From contig JAULSU010000003.1 in NCBI GenBank assembly GCA_030512335.1, positions 62,001 through 126,000 of the forward strand: DNA of 64,000 nucleotides, given 5' to 3'. Positions 45,990 through 55,086 of this stretch are shown here, one piece after another. The translations under genes were made by a program, and so were the position numbers. Position 1 is the stretch's first letter. Each line of letters starts with the position of its first letter. This stretch comes from Immersiella caudata. Lineage: Eukaryota > Ascomycota > Sordariomycetes > Sordariales > Lasiosphaeriaceae. A model generated the notes under the pieces. It saw only the letters and a list, made by a program, of their open reading frames with translations. It did not search any database and was not told the origin of the DNA.

Positions 45990-47508
45990 TCAGACCAACA
46001 CAACCTCCCGTATAGTTGTAAACCCCTCCTCATAGATCGGCAGCCTTTCTGGCCCATACAGCAACAGTCCAACTCTCGCAAACTTCTCCGGACTCTCCAC
46101 CACTCGTCTCAAGACCAGAGAAATATGATACGCATGCGTCCCATCCCAGAACTTGATGAAAAGACACCACACCGATTCAGCAAACTCCTCGCACGACTCA
46201 AAGGTCTCCCTCCACCACCTCAACGGAGAGCTCTGCCAGTTCAATAAAACCAAAACCTCACAACTCATCCGCGGCTCCGGCTCCCACCACTTATGCTCCA
46301 CGTACCGCTCCGGATCGTCGCCAGGCCGTTCCATCCACCCTGGCTCGCAGGTCGTCCAGTTGGTATTATCATCTGGCAGAGAATCCAACCTGACCTTGTA
46401 AAGATCTGTCCTGTTGTATCTCGTCACACCATGCTTTGTCCCCTCCTTCGTATGATACCTTCTCATACTGTACCGCGTTCCCCACCGACGCCCACGTCCA
46501 ACTCGGCGGCATCTCCCTCCTTTTCTCCTCCTCCCGTCCAAACTCAGAGTGCACCCATCTCTCCCCGCCTTTCTTCACCCGATACGTAACCACATACTAA
46601 ATCAAATGCTCCAACATCCACTCCCTCCACATACCCACAACATACTCCAACTCCTGCCTCCTCTCCCAGAACTGCCTCGCTATACCCGCAACTGCAGGCA
46701 ACCGATCACTCTCGTACGTCACCGCCATGGAGCTAAACTCGGTCACGATCCTCTGCCAGCGGTACCGTAACACTGCTGTATCTCCTTCCGAGACGGATTG
46801 CACGGTCCCAGTATGCGACACCTTGGGAAAAGCCGCGTATCGATGTCGAGAGCCAGACTGCCGCCACTTGCCGCATTGGCAGGTGGCGACATTGTTGCAT
46901 TCCCAGTAGAGGTCTGTATGGCCGAAGTGAAGAACGCGTGGAGAGAGGAGACGTTCTTGATAGACCCAGCCGCGACCGGTGAGGGTGGCGGCTAGTTCGG
47001 GGGAGGGGAAGGTTTCGGTGAAGTTGCAGGAGGGGTGGTTGGATGGGGTCCATTCTTTGATGAGGAAGGTTGTCAGTGGGGGAGGGGAGGGCGGTAGAGG
47101 GAGGGCGGAAAGGGGAATGTGAGCGGAGGGGCCGGAGAGGGTGGTGATGTAGCCGGTTAGACCAGGTCAGTGGGGCGTGAAGAGTCCGTCGCGGCCGTCT
47201 GTGTTCAATTCGTCCAATGTCTCCCGGTCAGACTTGAAGTCCTCGTAAGGAAGAAAGTTGGTGTCAACGGTGAGCGACCGCTCTGATAGGGTCTTGCAAT
47301 GAACCGTAATGGAGTGGTAGCTCTGGTGGTTGAGCGTTAACTCAAACTTGTCGACAGAGTGGAACTTGGCGTCTCGGACAATGGCGAGCAGGAGGTTGCA
47401 GACTTGTCATTTTGCGGCGAACTCGACCAGGTCGGCAAAGTCACCACTCATGACGACCGAGGTGCCCGCCGCGGGCCGGGCAAGATCTTGACAGACGCCA
47501 CAGGGCAT
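45990..47508 (-). pseudogene. HET-type gene relic lacking its HET core
   Basis: Heterokaryon-incompatibility (HET) type locus in ruins. The first part has the family's N-terminal Cys block (MPCGVCQDLARPAAG...DLVEFAAK), then a TGA (47407-47409), then QVCNLLLAIVRDAKF. After a second TGA (47167-47169) the sequence jumps to a C-terminal block, GRGWVYQERLLSPRVLHFGHTDLYWEC. The about 150 residues that normally lie between, with the YxALSYCWG and IDxLCIxQ blocks, are missing. Next come WQRIVTEFSSMAVTYESDRLPAVAG, a TAG at 46597-46599 where the family usually has Trp, MPPSWTWASV, and a shift into the last frame ending TTIREVVLV. No functional HET protein can be made. Confidence 0.7.
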
Positions 47509-47862
47509 CTTAATCGCACGAAATGGGGTTTGCTCGGATTTCAAGTCGAATTCAGCTGCGTGGTGATCAAAGAGCTGGCTGCGAGGTGGAGAAATCCGAG
47601 AATCCTGCTGCCCCACTCGACCCAACTCTAACATTCAAGGCAAGTGCGTACCTCAAAGGCCCTTCCTCAAGGTACCTACCTAAAAGATCGAGGCTGTCCC
47701 GCTTGCACGGTCAGAAGCAACATTCCCTAGTTTTATGTCACGGTAGAGCAGAGAAGTCAACTGAAAATACGTCTTAAAAACGAAACCAAGAAGCACCTTC
47801 CGGGAGGCAAGCTACTTTATTACGGTGCCTAGGTACCCCTCCAAGATATCTAAGGTCGGGGT

Positions 47863-48326
47863 TTAATGGCAGCCAGGGCCCGCTCTGCGTGGCCGAGAAA
47901 GTCTTCTATCGAAGCTGCCAAGACAACGGATGAGTCCCGCCCATATGGCTTCCTGGACGGTCTCGTCCCAGATCTCGTAGTATGCGTTGAGAAAGCCATT
48001 ATGGTCCCAGTCGTCCATTACATCTTCTATGGCATTTCTAAGCTGGTTGCCTCCTTTGAAGGTATTCATAAGCGCCCTCCAAGTTCTACCGCCCATGGTG
48101 TTGATACGGAAGTCGACAACGTCCATGACAGTGTCCTGTTGGATGACTGATCCACCAGCGTGCTGGCATGGCCTTCGATACGCACCGACCAAGGTCTTCC
48201 CTTGATGTAGAAGCCACCGTTCTGGCACCGAGCGACGAGCTAGTCGAAGTAGAAGATAAACTTTGCAAGGAAATTTTGAAATACGCCAAGAATGCAGGCA
48301 GGCTTGCGCATGTTGGCGGCTGCCAT
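47863..48326 (-). CDS. small hypothetical protein, three exons
   Basis: Unrecognised. Exons 48285-48326, 48186-48239 and 47863-48135 join in frame to 122 residues; both introns have clear GTATTT/GTGCGT donors and CTAG/ACAG acceptors. The protein begins MAAANMRKPACILG and continues VARCQNGGFYIKGRPWS. The main part is DTVMDVVDFRINTMGGRTW, then LRNAIEDVMDDWDHNGFLNA, then YYEIWDETVQEAIWAGLIRC, probably helical and acidic. The last 15 residues are Arg-rich. There is no signal peptide or membrane helix. The alternative is a single exon from a non-ATG start, which I find less likely. Confidence 0.45.
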
Positions 48327-50199
48327 CTTCCCGGTTTGCAAGGGTAACTTGGGTACCTTAGGTATTAAGGCAGGCGGGTAGTGGGCAGATGGGCAGATGG
48401 GTAGCCTGTAAACGATGAACAGGCTGGCGGACTGAAGAGGAGGTTTCGGGTCAGGAGCGAGCAATATCCTCAACTTAAACAGGTAGAAAAACCGACAACG
48501 AAACTGTGGGTAAGAAGCCGGGTGGTGCAGCTCATGATGATCTCGGCCCAAGTCAGCACTGTGCCGTTCTCTAGTTCCAATATTTATACGAGAGCTGCAA
48601 GCCCATGGCTGACAGACCCAAGTTCTGGCTCTTGCGTCCCGCCTCCGCACCCACGGCTATTGCTGAAAAGAGGCCAAACCACCACGAAAGCACCCTCTTG
48701 ACCTCTGAATTTGTATAAAAAGCCGCACACCTGGCAATTCAAGCAGCGTCGCTAGTTCCCTAGTGCTAGAGTCAGCAGAGCACATGAGACCCAGGCATTG
48801 GAAACACTTCCGCTCCTAGACGAGCGCGCGCAGCGTTGAGGATTTCCAGTCTGGGAACAATGCTAGTTCCGGCAGGGCATAGAGTCGGTGCATGGGGTGA
48901 TATTGAGGAGGTGAAGTGTGCAATGTGTGTAGACTGCTTTCAGCCAGGAGCTGATCTCGCGGTAACGGTGCTGCCTCTTGTATCCCACCCTTGGGTCGAA
49001 ACTTGACGCTGGTAAAGACAGAAATACCATACAGGTGTTGCTCAGTTATATTTTTGAACGGTAGCACACCGATTCTACCCAAGAGAGTGGTGTTGTCGTC
49101 TTCCTAGCGCTAGAGGCAGCGGGGCACACGAACCCCTTTATCATCAATATCATCAGCCTCAGCAGATCTGTGTGGCACTTCATAATGAAGCTCAGAGTAT
49201 ATTTCTGCTCCTGGGCGACCCAGAACAACCCCTGAGGCTCCAGCCAGTGTTGGTATTGTGGTAAGTGAGTAGACATTTGATGAGTGGCATAGAAGGGCCA
49301 CGATTACGCCACGAGAAAGGGGCGGGCGTAAGGAGGAAGAATTACCTAAACCGACACACACAAGGGGCACGTGTAAGTAGTAAAACCATAGATTCCCAGG
49401 GAAAACCCCCCCAAGAATGATCTTACATTTTAGATAAAGTGTGTTTAGATTCAGTTAACATAATGTAGTAATTAGACTCTCGGGAAACTACCCGTGTTGT
49501 GAAAATAATTCTCATCTGATATCAATCCACAGTGACTCGGACCGGGCCGTCATGGGGTGGCCGCACTAGCGGGAGCTGGAGCTGGAGTCGTCCACAGGCG
49601 AGGCGTTTGAGTAATCCCTGCTCTGCATCTTACCACTTCTGCCCAGGCGCTTTCCTCTCCAGCGACACGACACGACCCGACCAGCCCTAGTATCTGACAC
49701 AAGCGGCCCCCCATATCTTGCCTCCCCACACCCCTGACACTACCATGGCCCTGGTGAGTACGCACCTTGTCCCGCGCAGCGGTAGTGCTGGCTCAAAAGG
49801 CTCAACAAGAGTTGCGCACAGACAAACGGGACTGCGTTTGAGGCGTGCAGCGAAGGCGGCATCAGCAACTGCTGCGATTGGAGTCCGTATGGGCCCGAGA
49901 CTGGGTGCTCCTACCGCTGGTCTACTAACTCCGGACGCCGCTGTGCCCCGCCGCCATCCTCCGGCGTCATTGTCGAGTCCATCGCTGACAACGGGGCTGG
50001 AAGAGTAGATCGCCAACAAGAACCGCAGGAGAAAAGAGCACCTAGTGCGGATACATCACAACACTAACATCTCTCACCCTCCGAGTCGTTTCTCATGCGA
50101 GAAACATCCCTCATTTCGCGTCGTTCCTTGGCTGTATTCTTCAATTCTTGCTTTCTTTCTTTCCTTCTCTCCTTCTTCTCTCGTTCGCCTTCATTGCAA
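48327..50199. other. 1.9 kb intergenic, no gene supported
   Basis: No convincing gene. 49390-49515 is AT-rich. Two short look-alike stretches occur near 48752-48780 and 49100-49125 (CCTAG-GCTAGAG-CAGC-G type). Open frames around 49.1-49.4 and 49.7-50.0 kb have no domain character. Confidence 0.45.
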
Positions 50200-52095
50200 T
50201 TACAAGAATTTACCTGGAATACCCAAAATACTCCCCCTCTTACTCTTCTCTGAACCGGAACCACCGCTCCCCCCTCTCTTGTCAGACCCACCACTAGCAC
50301 TCTTCGGGGTCGACCCCCTTACTTTCGAGCCCTCCAGCTCCCAACACTGCGACAACCTCTCCTCGGGAATAATAGGCAGCGCCCCCGGCGCGCCGAGATA
50401 AAGCTCCAGCGGTGTCGATACCTTTCGACCATGACCACCACTGGACACAGTGACTTTGAAGCCGTAGTCACTGCCCTCCGAACCAGCCCCCTCTTCTGTG
50501 TCTGTCGTAAAGACCTTTTCCTGGGACACTGCCTCCATCCTAGCTGCTTGCTGTCGTTGTCTCCGGCGCCAAAAGATGAAGCCTGCGGGGACGAGGAGCG
50601 CCAAGGCGACGATGGGGACGACCACGGCGATAATGGTGGTCTTCATGCCGGAAGACCCGGAGCCTCCGGAAGTGTTCCCTTCATCTCCGGATGCCGTCGA
50701 CTGGGTATTGGGCGGGGGGTTGGCATCGCAGGATCCGCCGGTACAGTAAAGCCTGGAGAGAGGGATGCGTGCGCCCAGAGTCTCGAAGGGGATGACGCCT
50801 TGTTTCATCTGGGCGAACGCCGGGGCTGTGGTGGATTTGGACTTGATGGGTGCGAGGGCGATATCTTTGTTGTGGGCGTCGAAGACCATGTAGGTCCGTC
50901 GGAGGATGGAGCTGCCGAGGTTGTACTGGGGTCCTCCACCCCCCGGCACGGCGGTGTGCTTCTGGATGCCGAAGAGGCAGGTCTCCTTCGGCAGGATGGT
51001 GGTGTACCTGGTGGCTATTTCCCAGCGCGAGACCTCCGCAGGAACGACGAAGTCCGAGATGCGGGTGTTCAGGATGGGGCCGTCGGGACCCTCCAGCTGG
51101 AAGTGGACGTTGGCGGTGCTCCTCGCTCCGGCGTTGCAGGGGATTGTGGCACGCTTGATGGTTTCATTCCACGTGGCGCCCACGGCGGTCATGATGCTTT
51201 CGGTTATCGTATCTGGGAGATACGAAAAGGTCTCGGATGGGCTGATAGTCACAACTGTGCGATCAGTGAGCTTGGCAGGCTTCTCATCGTTTGTGTTGAC
51301 GGCAACGAGGTTGACACGGAAGGCGCTGGGAAAGGGATCATAGGGTTGGTTGGCGTTGAGACGGACCAGCTCGCCATCGTACTGTGCCTGGTCGATGGCG
51401 CCGAGCAGGAGATTTCCCGAGGACCCCGCCGCATCGTTGAGCCAGATGCTATATCCCGGACTGATGATCTTGCCGGACGAGACAAGTCTGTCGATGAAGT
51501 TGGGGCGGTATTTGGGCGAGTATCGGGGGTAGTTAGTGGTGCCGTCGTTTCCCAGGCCTAGCATTCCGATCCACTGACTGTGCGAGGTCGAAGAAACCAC
51601 GCCCATTGAGAAGTCTTCAATCTTGATACCGCCCACTGCAAACGTGTCGGTGACGTTCAGGCCGTCGACGTTGATGGTGTCCGTATACGCGACCACGAAC
51701 TCGAGGTACACTTGTTCCGCCGTTCGGGCTGTTGATGACTTGGCCGTATTGTAGATGCCCCATGTGCAGGCCGACTGGGAGCCGTCGGTCGAGTCGCTCG
51801 AGTAGAAGCCGATGCGCGGGTCGTACCTCGTCTGGCAGGGCATCACATCGGACTTGGGAACCCATGTGTGTGGCGAGGATGTCGAGAGCAGCAGCGAGAC
51901 CGGCTGCCCTGGGGTACCAACCGTAGCATTGATAACAAAGACATGGCCGGATGCCGCGATGGGGAGCTCGGCGCTGAATTCGGTCGCTCTGGCGATGTTC
52001 CTCTCCCGGCTGAAAGGAAGCAAAAGATGGGCGGATGCCGCCGTCGTGACAAGGAAATGGAGGGCGACAGCCCGCAGCAAGAAAAGGAGTGGCAT
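50200..52095 (-). CDS. membrane-anchored aspartic-protease homologue without catalytic Asp
   Basis: Pepsin-fold (A1 family) protein predicted at the cell surface. I start it at the ATG at 52095 (MPLLFLLRAVALHFLVTTAASA, a signal peptide); the frame is open further upstream. The two lobes are recognisable: VINATVGTPGQPVSLLLSTSS with HTWVP following, then LGLGNDGT, GNLLLGAIDQAQY, VVTISPSETFSYLP, and LGSSILRRTYMVFDAHNKDIALA. The active-site motifs should be DTG/DSG. Here they read STS (71-73) and SPS (285-287), so both catalytic aspartates are serine. After a Gly/Ser stalk a single helix (TIIAVVVPIVALALLVPAGFIFW) leads to a basic then Gly/Ser-rich cytosolic tail of about 110 residues. It fits a pseudoprotease acting as a binding or sensor protein; that role is inference. 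Confidence 0.85.
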   Translation of the reverse strand: MPLLFLLRAVALHFLVTTAASAHLLLPFSRERNIARATEFSAELPIAASGHVFVINATVGTPGQPVSLLLSTSSPHTWVPKSDVMPCQTRYDPRIGFYSSDSTDGSQSACTWGIYNTAKSSTARTAEQVYLEFVVAYTDTINVDGLNVTDTFAVGGIKIEDFSMGVVSSTSHSQWIGMLGLGNDGTTNYPRYSPKYRPNFIDRLVSSGKIISPGYSIWLNDAAGSSGNLLLGAIDQAQYDGELVRLNANQPYDPFPSAFRVNLVAVNTNDEKPAKLTDRTVVTISPSETFSYLPDTITESIMTAVGATWNETIKRATIPCNAGARSTANVHFQLEGPDGPILNTRISDFVVPAEVSRWEIATRYTTILPKETCLFGIQKHTAVPGGGGPQYNLGSSILRRTYMVFDAHNKDIALAPIKSKSTTAPAFAQMKQGVIPFETLGARIPLSRLYCTGGSCDANPPPNTQSTASGDEGNTSGGSGSSGMKTTIIAVVVPIVALALLVPAGFIFWRRRQRQQAARMEAVSQEKVFTTDTEEGAGSEGSDYGFKVTVSSGGHGRKVSTPLELYLGAPGALPIIPEERLSQCWELEGSKVRGSTPKSASGGSDKRGGSGGSGSEKSKRGSILGIPGKFL

Positions 52096-52852
52096 GCTGC
52101 GGTGACAGGCAAGGGAAAGAAACGCTATCGCGGGTGCCTCATTGTCTAGAAAAGAGCGGTACCTTGCGAACAACGATCACGGCCTCGCAACACGACTCCG
52201 ATCGCTTTGCGGCGAACACGGAGAGGTCATTGCAAAGGCGTCGAGCCCCCGTGGACAGAGCAGAATATCGCCAAGCAATCTCATCAGCACCACTCGGGCC
52301 TTGGGCTTGTGCGTTTCGAGAAGCGTCAGGCCGAGGCGGCGGAGCTAGGACCTGAGCCGAAATTGCATGGTTGCGCTGCTCTCGTGACCGACTCCGATTG
52401 GCTCGCTCCATTCCGACGAGCCTTCTTGATCTTCGTGGCTACCCGTCTCGACAGTGTGGTAGCGAGGCCGTCCTCAATTCATCGTTTTAGGAGTCGCGAT
52501 GCAAAAAAGATCACGCGCGTTGCTGGCGCTGGGCCGTCGCCAAGGTTGCAACGAGGTTGTCGCCAATCTCTAATTACCGCGTCGTGGCGTTTTGGCTGCT
52601 GATCCCCGAAATTGGAGCAGCGCACGGGCCAACGATCCTCAGCAAGGAGGGGTGGAGGAGCCTGGCTTGACCTGACAGAAGCAACGATGCAAGGTTACCT
52701 ACCCCGCCGCGCCGAGAGCTGCCAGGCATCCCCACCAACGTTTCAGCGCCCAACATCCGACCGTCAAACACCGCCCGCATCATTTCAGCATCCCTCCTCC
52801 TCTTTTGCATGCTAATCAGTACACTACTACACGCAGCAACCGCTAACCCAGC
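52096..52852. other. 0.75 kb divergent promoter region
   Basis: Between the pseudoprotease (-) and twinfilin (+), so it serves both promoters. No gene seen; a short C-rich stretch precedes the twinfilin start. Confidence 0.55.
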
Positions 52853-53857
52853 ATGCAATCCGGCATCGCCGCCTCCGCGGAGCTAGTCTCCCAATTCAAC
52901 ACGCTCCTCTCGTCCCCCGCAGAGTTCGGCCTCCTCGTCACCATCGCAAACGAGCAGCTCACCCCCCTCCGACAACTCACCTCCCCCTCGCCATCCGCCT
53001 CCTTCTCCTCCAACGTCTCCTCCCTCCTCACCCCGCACGTCAAACCCAACGAAGCCCTCTACATCATCCTCCGCCGCCACGCCTCGACCCCCGCCCTCGC
53101 CGTCGTAACCTACGTCCCCGATGCCGCCCCCGTCCGACAAAAGATGCTCTTCGCCGCCACCCGGCTGACCCTCGTCCGGGAGCTCGGAAGCGAACACTTC
53201 CGCGAGACCATCTTTGCTACCACCGCTGCCGAGCTCTCCCCGTCCGGCTTCGAGAAGCATGACGCCCATGCCGCGCAGGATGCCCCGCTTACAGAGGAAG
53301 AGCGCACGCTTGGCGAAGTCAAGCGCGCCGAGCAGGAAGCGGGCTCGGGGACAGGTACAAGGGAGATACATCTGAGCAAAAGCCTGTCGATGCCGGTAGC
53401 GGAGAATGCGATTGCCGGGCTGAAGGGTCTTGCGTCGGGGAGCGAGAAGCTAGTGATGCTGAGGATCAATCCCGACACGGAGGTCGTGGAGTTGGTTCCT
53501 AGCGGTGCGCAACCAGGGAGTATCACAGAGCTGGTGGGAGAGATATCGGCGACGGAGCCAAGGTTTACGTTCTTCCGGTTTGAGCATGAGCATGGGGGTG
53601 TGGAGAGCGCGCCGGTGCTGTTCTTTTATACGTGCCCGACGACGCCGGGGACGAAGAGTATCAAGTATCGGATGATGTATCCACTGATGAAGAGGGCGGT
53701 GCTGGAGGTGGCGAGTAGGGAGGCTGGGCTGGAGGTTGAGAAGAAGTTTGAGGTGGAGGAGGTGGATGAGATCACGGAGAGGGGGGTGTTGGAGGATTTG
53801 CATCCGAAGGTGGAGAAGAAGGCGGCGTTTAGCAGGCCTAAGAGGCCGGGGCGTTGA
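52853..53857 (+). CDS. twf1: twinfilin, actin-monomer-binding protein
   Basis: Twinfilin binds ADP-actin monomers and capping protein and restrains filament growth in the cytosol. The 334-residue frame has no intron and the usual start MQSGIAASAELVSQFN. It holds two ADF-homology domains: the first about residues 1-145, with LVTIANEQLTPL and YVPDAAPVRQKMLFAATRLTLV. The second is about 170-310, with LVMLRINPDTEVVELV, VLFFYTCPTTPGTKSIKYRMMY, and KFEVEEVDEIT. The C-terminal basic tail (KAAFSRPKRPGR) matches the capping-protein and lipid-binding tail of the family. Length fits fungal twinfilins. Its neighbours have no link to actin. Confidence 0.95.
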   Translation: MQSGIAASAELVSQFNTLLSSPAEFGLLVTIANEQLTPLRQLTSPSPSASFSSNVSSLLTPHVKPNEALYIILRRHASTPALAVVTYVPDAAPVRQKMLFAATRLTLVRELGSEHFRETIFATTAAELSPSGFEKHDAHAAQDAPLTEEERTLGEVKRAEQEAGSGTGTREIHLSKSLSMPVAENAIAGLKGLASGSEKLVMLRINPDTEVVELVPSGAQPGSITELVGEISATEPRFTFFRFEHEHGGVESAPVLFFYTCPTTPGTKSIKYRMMYPLMKRAVLEVASREAGLEVEKKFEVEEVDEITERGVLEDLHPKVEKKAAFSRPKRPGR

Positions 53858-54115
53858 GGTCTGGTAGAGGGGTCCTACGCTTCGTGAGGCCTGGCGCTGA
53901 GCATGGAGAGGATGGAGTGAGAGATGGTGCGGTTGCTACCTTGAGAATTGAGCGGGCTTGATGTGCCCGTTGCGTGGTGTTTTGCCTGTTCAAGAAACAA
54001 GCCTTTGCTGTGAAGTGACAGTGCACTCTTGCTGCCAGCTTAGACGTAGCTCCATTGCCAAAACTTCTCAAGAAGCCAAAGGGGTGGGTGAGAGGAGGGC
54101 AAAAATGGTAAAAAT

Positions 54116-54202
54116 CTCTCCCGCCGGGAATTGAACCCGGGTCTCGAGCGAAGTCAGTTGTTAGGTGACAAGCTCACATACTGACCACTATACTACGGAA
54201 GA
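54116..54202 (-). tRNA. tRNA-Asp(GTC) with 15-nt intron
   Basis: The mature part is base-for-base the same as the copy at 27817-27902; only the intron differs (CCTAACAACTGACTT). The acceptor stem is TCTTCCG/CGGGAGA. The 47 bp upstream also match the first copy closely. Confidence 0.95.
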
Positions 54203-55086
54203 CTTACAGGTGTGGGCACCCGTCGTAGCGTTGGTTGGTTGGGATGCTGCTCGGTAAGGAGCTATATATACCTCTTCATAGCTGGCAACACGGTTTTCCC
54301 ATCCCATGCAACGCGATCGGCTTACCGGGGTGCATGATCTCGTCAACTACTGCAAGGGGAAAAGTCTTATGCAAGACTCTTTAGCTTTGGCGTTGCTTGA
54401 ACTGAAATATCCTTGTTGAACGGCTTGAAGGGAAGACCGGTATTATCACCAGCTGCATTGGCCGCTCCCGGGTCAGGGACAATAGGTAGCCATTCCCGTC
54501 ATGCTAGCTAGAGCGGGATCGGAGCTAGATTGTTATTTTGTATCCAGAAGTGGCCAAGTGGTTAAAAAGGGTTCAAGATGTTCAATTCGATTCTGGATTG
54601 TGACTGTATCTCGTATTGCACGCTGGAAAACGTACGTCGCTGCAACAGGAGAGCCCCTGACAGTGGTAGGGGCGCGTCCGTGCAAGAAATTGCTAAATAT
54701 CTATGCGGGCAGGCGACCATGACGGCCCGGTCACCTTTGATGAGTACTATCGGATGAAAAGGTTACGTCACTAGAATAGGAAGCAACGCCAAGTTCATGT
54801 TGTCACGGCGCGATAGACGACCAGAACAGCTCCGACATGCATCGATAATGCCTTGATTCCTTGGCAAGCCTGGGGAGACTCCGGTTGTGTTGTTTTCCAT
54901 CTCAGTGTTTCTCAAAACTCAAACCAAGTGACATTCCCGCACACTGCAAGCCCACAGCCCTCCACTTCGCTGCCTTTGGGAAGCTTCAGAGATCTGCACT
55001 CTTATAGTTCCAACTCGACGAAAACTAACCCCATCAGATCCCGCCGGCGCTGGCTCTAGCAGTAGGAAAAATGCGGAATCCGGGCT
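54203..55086. other. 0.9 kb intergenic holding a tRNA-like element
   Basis: No protein gene is supported. Apart from the 57-nt tRNA-like element listed separately, the stretch has only short frames with unremarkable composition. Confidence 0.5.
54542..54598 (+). other. minimal tRNA-like element with A and B boxes
   Basis: A 57-nt stretch with perfectly complementary 8-nt ends (ATCCAGAA / TTCTGGAT) contains TGGCCAAGTGG (Pol III A-box pattern) and GTTCAATTC (B-box pattern). The space between them is too short for an anticodon arm. It looks like a tRNA remnant that lost its middle, or an unusual Pol III unit. Confidence 0.35.

Noticed and set aside
50431..51561. 376-codon plus-strand frame opposite the pseudoprotease
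   Set aside because: Composition of an antisense shadow (Gly/Asp/Val); no domain features.
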